Origin: Gudongella sp049310905
GTDB lineage: Bacteria; Bacillota; Clostridia; Tissierellales; Tissierellaceae
Direction: 5' to 3'
NCBI RefSeq assembly: GCF_049310905.1
Contig: NZ_JBMEMN010000003.1
Location: 59,253-123,252, forward strand
Length of the DNA: 64,000 nucleotides
In this document: positions 61,186 to 64,000 of the stretch, piece after piece
Layout of the letters: each line of letters opens with the position of its first letter
Position numbering within the stretch: position 1 is the first letter of the stretch
The notes under the pieces: model-generated
What the model was told of the DNA's origin: nothing
Database searches by the model: none
The model's input: the letters and a program-made list of their open reading frames with translations, nothing else
Made by a program: the position numbers and the translations under genes

Positions 61186-61344
61186 CTATATAGCTATGTA
61201 ATCATGCTTGCAGAATTGAGATTTCGGATAGTTTTTGTCATGGATTCTTCCACAGCTTGGGCACTGATGCACATCCACCTCAATACCGTTTGCGAGCCTA
61301 TGCAGCAATATCTCTGCTTCGCCAATTCTTAAATTTAGACCTTT
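61186..61344 (-). pseudogene. Possible remnant with a zinc-ribbon-like end
   Basis: 52 codons opening after a TGA at 61345-61347: LNLRIGEAEILLHRLANGIEVDVHQCPSCGRIHDKNYPKSQFCKHDYIAI. The CPSC...FCKH spacing looks like a zinc finger end of a larger protein, but no start codon with an RBS is seen (an internal ATA-TTG is weak). Best read as a gene fragment. The rest of 61122-61386 is empty. Confidence 0.3.
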
Positions 61345-61386
61345 TCAACTTACACTACCGATCCGAATCTTAGACAGTTTAACTTG

Positions 61387-61842
61387 TTAGCCATAAATTC
61401 TCCTTTCTAGATTTTTATACATAATAATATGCGGCCCAATAGGCGGATAATCAAATACTTTACCGTATGCTTCAAACCCCAATTTTCTATAATACTCTTG
61501 CACATCGGTTCTGCCTTTACACCACAAAAAATTTACTCCCTGCTCTTTAATAATATCTTCAGCGTAATTAACCACTAACCTACCGGCACCTAACCTTCGA
61601 AAATCTTCAAGGGTTGCCATGGCTCTCAACCGATATTGCTTTTCAACAGGAAATTCAGGATGCCTTTCCATGCAAAAAGAAGCAACGCTTATAAGCTTAC
61701 CCTGGTAGAAAGCTCCGACATGAAATGTGTTATCCCCGAAGTCTGTATCATATTTACAATCTTCTAGTGTCTGGTGTGGACGCAGAACACTATGTCTGAT
61801 GCTGTAAGTCATTCTTGGCTCAATTCTTCTAATTTCAATCAT
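61387..61842 (-). CDS. GNAT family N-acetyltransferase
   Basis: 151 residues. HSVLRPHQTLEDCKYDTD near residue 18 and RLRAMATLEDFRRLGAGRLVVNYAEDII (acetyl-CoA motif RLGAGRL) near 78, with YYRKLGFEAYGKVFDYPPIGPHIIMYK at the C-terminus. The PxGPHxxMYK ending is common in a GNAT group of unknown acceptor. RBS AAGAGGGG. Stand-alone gene. Confidence 0.85.
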   Translation of the reverse strand: MIEIRRIEPRMTYSIRHSVLRPHQTLEDCKYDTDFGDNTFHVGAFYQGKLISVASFCMERHPEFPVEKQYRLRAMATLEDFRRLGAGRLVVNYAEDIIKEQGVNFLWCKGRTDVQEYYRKLGFEAYGKVFDYPPIGPHIIMYKNLERRIYG

Positions 61843-61975
61843 GGTTCTACCCCTCTTTTATAATAGATACACTCTAGTTCTTCTAATATTTTCCGCTTCC
61901 ATATGAATGTTTCATAACTTCAGATACAGGATTATATTTATAATGTACGGCAATAATAACAGACCGATTTCACGG

Positions 61976-62287
61976 TTACTTTATCTTATATCGAACAGAA
62001 ACACTACAAACCAAATAAAAAATCAGGATGATAATACCAAAAGGCAATTCAATATTGATAATTTGTCCCGTGTCCTTAGTGCTCATATAAATCATATGAA
62101 TTCCAGGCAGCATGCCCAAAACTCCTCCAAAAGCTCTATTGTTATTTAGTAGAAAGCCGCTTACTAAAAACAAAGTCATCCAAACAAGCACAATTGGTGA
62201 AATTGGATCAATTCTAAAAGAGGTTGCCAACCATCCAAAGATAATCGCCAATAGAATTGCTGGTATATAAAATACTAATTTCTTCAC
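61976..62287 (-). CDS. Small membrane protein of unknown function
   Basis: 103 residues from GTG at 62287, after GGAGGCAATCCC; the TTG at 62344 lacks a site. About three or four helices (LVFYIPAILLAIIFGWLATSF, PIVLVWMTLFLVSGFLL, FGGVLGMLPGIHMIYM, IIILIFYLVCSVSV). No motif recognised. Stands alone between two GNAT genes on the same strand. Confidence 0.6.
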   Translation of the reverse strand: MKKLVFYIPAILLAIIFGWLATSFRIDPISPIVLVWMTLFLVSGFLLNNNRAFGGVLGMLPGIHMIYMSTKDTGQIINIELPFGIIILIFYLVCSVSVRYKIK

Positions 62288-62372
62288 AGGGATTGCCTCC
62301 ATAAATTTATTTTTACTAGATATTATATAAAAATTGTGAAGCAAGTCACTCTTAAGTATTATGGAAATTTGA

Positions 62373-62825
62373 TTACAATCTATAGATAAGTTTAGGAGTT
62401 TTATTTCCCTTTGATATTAATGAATCTACTTGACTAAAAACAGTTGCTCCCAATCTCAAATAGAACCCTCTTGCATCTGGACTAGTTATAATTGTAAACT
62501 CTCCAATGCCTAGCTTTTTACATTCTTCAAGAGCATGCTTCCATAACATTTTGCCATATCCTTTTCCAATATACGCAGGCTCTATAAATAGATATTCTAA
62601 TGAGACCTCATCATTATCTAGCAATATTCCATAAAAACCGATTATTATTTCATCGTCCTTTAGAATATAAGTTGGATTATTTAATATAAATTCTTCAGTA
62701 ATTAAGTATATTCTCTTGAATTTATCCATAAAATCTGAATCATATCCCCAATAAGATTCAGATCTGATTTCTAGACTAGCTAATAAATCTATGTCCTTTG
62801 GCGATGCACTTACTATTTTGTTCAT
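62373..62825 (-). CDS. GNAT family N-acetyltransferase
   Basis: 150 residues. SYWGYDSDFMDKFKRIYLITEEFI, EYLFIEPAYIGKGYGKMLWKHALEECKKLG (acetyl-CoA motif GKGYGKMLW near residue 88) and PDARGFYLRLGATVFSQVDSL at the end, typical of small GNATs acting on unknown amines. RBS ATAGGAG. Upstream sequence is AT-rich without other genes. Confidence 0.87.
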   Translation of the reverse strand: MNKIVSASPKDIDLLASLEIRSESYWGYDSDFMDKFKRIYLITEEFILNNPTYILKDDEIIIGFYGILLDNDEVSLEYLFIEPAYIGKGYGKMLWKHALEECKKLGIGEFTIITSPDARGFYLRLGATVFSQVDSLISKGNKTPKLIYRL

Positions 62826-63924
62826 TGAATAACATCTCCTATTCTAAAAAAATTATTAACCATAAAAACATTTTTGATAAAAATAAGCAGCAAATTAACA
62901 CAAGTATAATTCTTTAACTGACATTATAGCCCTACTTTATATACGCGTATATTTAACATTATTCTACTTATGTGAATCATTAAGCTCTGTTTACAACATT
63001 ATACCATTCATGCGAGATATATATGCCATATATCTGGAATTATTGATGCTTCAATTTTCTCAAAATGCATCCTTAAACAGAGGACAACTGCCTGAATTAA
63101 AGTGGGAAAATAAATAAGAGCAAAACGCAGGGTTTAGCTGCGAATTACTCTTTAGTGTTTAGAAGTTTATTTTTGGGTTAAGAACTCTATTTTATTGGAA
63201 CACAACAATTGTCCCTGTTTAAAAATCCCCTTCCTTTTCACTCTTCCCCTTCCTACCCACCTCAACCCCTCTCCTTCACTACATCTCAGACTCTTTTCCT
63301 CCATTTTTCTGTCTAAATGTTCTTCCTTTTCATTTTCATCTTTTTACCTCAAAACCCCCTCCTTTTGGAAGAGTATTTAGACAAATTGGCTAAATGTTCT
63401 TCCCTGATAAAAAGAATAAAAACATGTGAAAGAGCACCTGGAAAAGAAATCAGGATAAGAGGAATTTGAGCAGGAATTAGAGCAGGATAAGGATCATGGC
63501 ACTTGGCACATAGTGCCAAGCTAAGAAGGAGAAAAAGAAAAGAGGAGCAATCCCACGAAACCCTAATTCAAGCCTCTTAGAAGCCATTACAGCTCCTTAG
63601 AATCACACTTAAGGGAGGAGTCTTCCTCCCTTCTTTGACAGCCACGCTTCGACTGATCTCATCAGAGATTTCAGGCGGAGTGGGCGCTGTTAAAGGAGTA
63701 TTAATAGCAGCTGTAAATGTGCAGTTTCCTGCTACTAAATCCTGCTCTTATCCTGCTTTTAAGAGGCGGAAAGAGAGATTGAGAAGGCGGATCGGCGCAT
63801 TGCGCCAGCCTTAGAATGGGAAGAAGATGAGGATGAATGAGTTGGAGGCGGGATGGGAAGCTGTAAGTGTTCACTCATATCACAGAAATTTATGGATCAA
63901 AATTTCTGTGTTGTCATCAGAACA
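62826..63924. other. Gene-free, repeat-rich region
   Basis: About 1.1 kb with no coding frame I would support. It holds an AT-rich part (62826-63110), a pyrimidine-rich run near 63230-63370, hairpins at 63120-63155, 63367-63403, 63502-63520 and 63614-63631, a short palindrome GGCGCA-T-TGCGCC (63794-63806), and repeats of AGCAGGATAAG on both strands (about 63481 and 63745). Ends at a group II intron. Confidence 0.6.
63502..63520. repeat. Palindrome CTTGGCAC-ATA-GTGCCAAG
   Basis: Perfect 8-bp inverted repeat with 3-nt spacer in the gene-free region; function unknown. Confidence 0.7.
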
Positions 63925-64000
63925 ATCGAGTAGGAGGTAGATGATTATTTCATCTACCGACCTCTCACAGCACCGTACGTACGGTTCCGTATACGGCGCT
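63925..64000 (-). mobile_element. 3' end of a group II intron (domains V and VI), truncated by window edge
   Basis: Minus-strand sequence starts AGCGCCGTATACGGAACC and continues GTACGTACGGTGCT, a domain V hairpin with AGC/GCT catalytic base triad; then a domain VI stem GGTAGATGA/TCATCTACC (63931-63955) and the terminal CTACTCGAT at 63925-63933. Bacterial group II introns end in this fashion. The intron body and reverse transcriptase would lie beyond 64000. The exon on this side contains hairpin ACAGAAATTT/AAATTTCTGT. Confidence 0.8.

Noticed and set aside
63195..63380. 61-residue plus-strand frame in the pyrimidine-rich region
   Set aside because: Composition-driven Ser/Phe/Leu/Pro-rich chain with no RBS.

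Overview
This 64 kb window is low-GC DNA with short intergenic gaps, strong AGGAGG-type ribosome binding sites and frequent GTG/TTG starts, as in anaerobic Clostridia (Tissierellales or Peptostreptococcales are my guess). A UGA (selenocysteine) peroxiredoxin, a BKACE/aminotransferase pair, several B12-type radical SAM enzymes, a GerM-type lipoprotein and T-box and fluoride leader RNAs point the same way. The genus is inference.

Layout. 1-8 kb: end of a glutaredoxin-like gene, a GNAT enzyme, a cytochrome b5-like lipoprotein with a small b-type membrane partner, an M19 dipeptidase with an OFA-family transporter, a DUF4349 lipoprotein, WrbA, PerR, and a peroxiredoxin whose catalytic residue is encoded by UGA. 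8-17 kb: SagB-type dehydrogenase, YaiI/YqxD protein, two unknown membrane proteins with a DJ-1 protein, an ECF sigma factor with a DUF4179 protein, rtcB-folA-csaA, a GerMN lipoprotein and a VOC enzyme. 17-26 kb: galU downstream of a giant cyclic beta-1,2-glucan synthase whose N-terminal domain is a separate overlapping gene. 26-28 kb: a CPA antiporter behind a fluoride riboswitch.

28-34 kb: the threonine operon lysC-asd-hom-thrC-thrB behind a promoter and T-box leader with a candidate ACC (Thr) specifier. 34-38 kb: DJ-1 protein, CPBP protease, tRNA-Leu(CAG), a DapF-like epimerase with a two-gene ThrE-type exporter. 38-39 kb: a RAYT transposase between two REP-like palindromes. 39-42.6 kb: a complete yehZYXW-like osmolyte ABC transporter.

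42.7-50.7 kb: a tight seven-gene operon of two acyltransferase-like proteins, four radical SAM proteins with B12-binding-type N-termini and one methyltransferase. I do not recognise it as a known pathway; it is the best candidate here for an undescribed system. 50.8-59 kb: RluA-type enzyme, GNAT, nitroreductase, a tandem beta-helix protein, and a DUF3870-aminotransferase-BKACE operon behind a terminator-bearing leader RNA I cannot assign, then small membrane proteins and an esterase. 59-64 kb: an intact IS1182-type element with a 9-bp duplication, small accessory genes, about 1.1 kb of gene-free repeat-rich DNA, and the 3' end of a group II intron running off the window.
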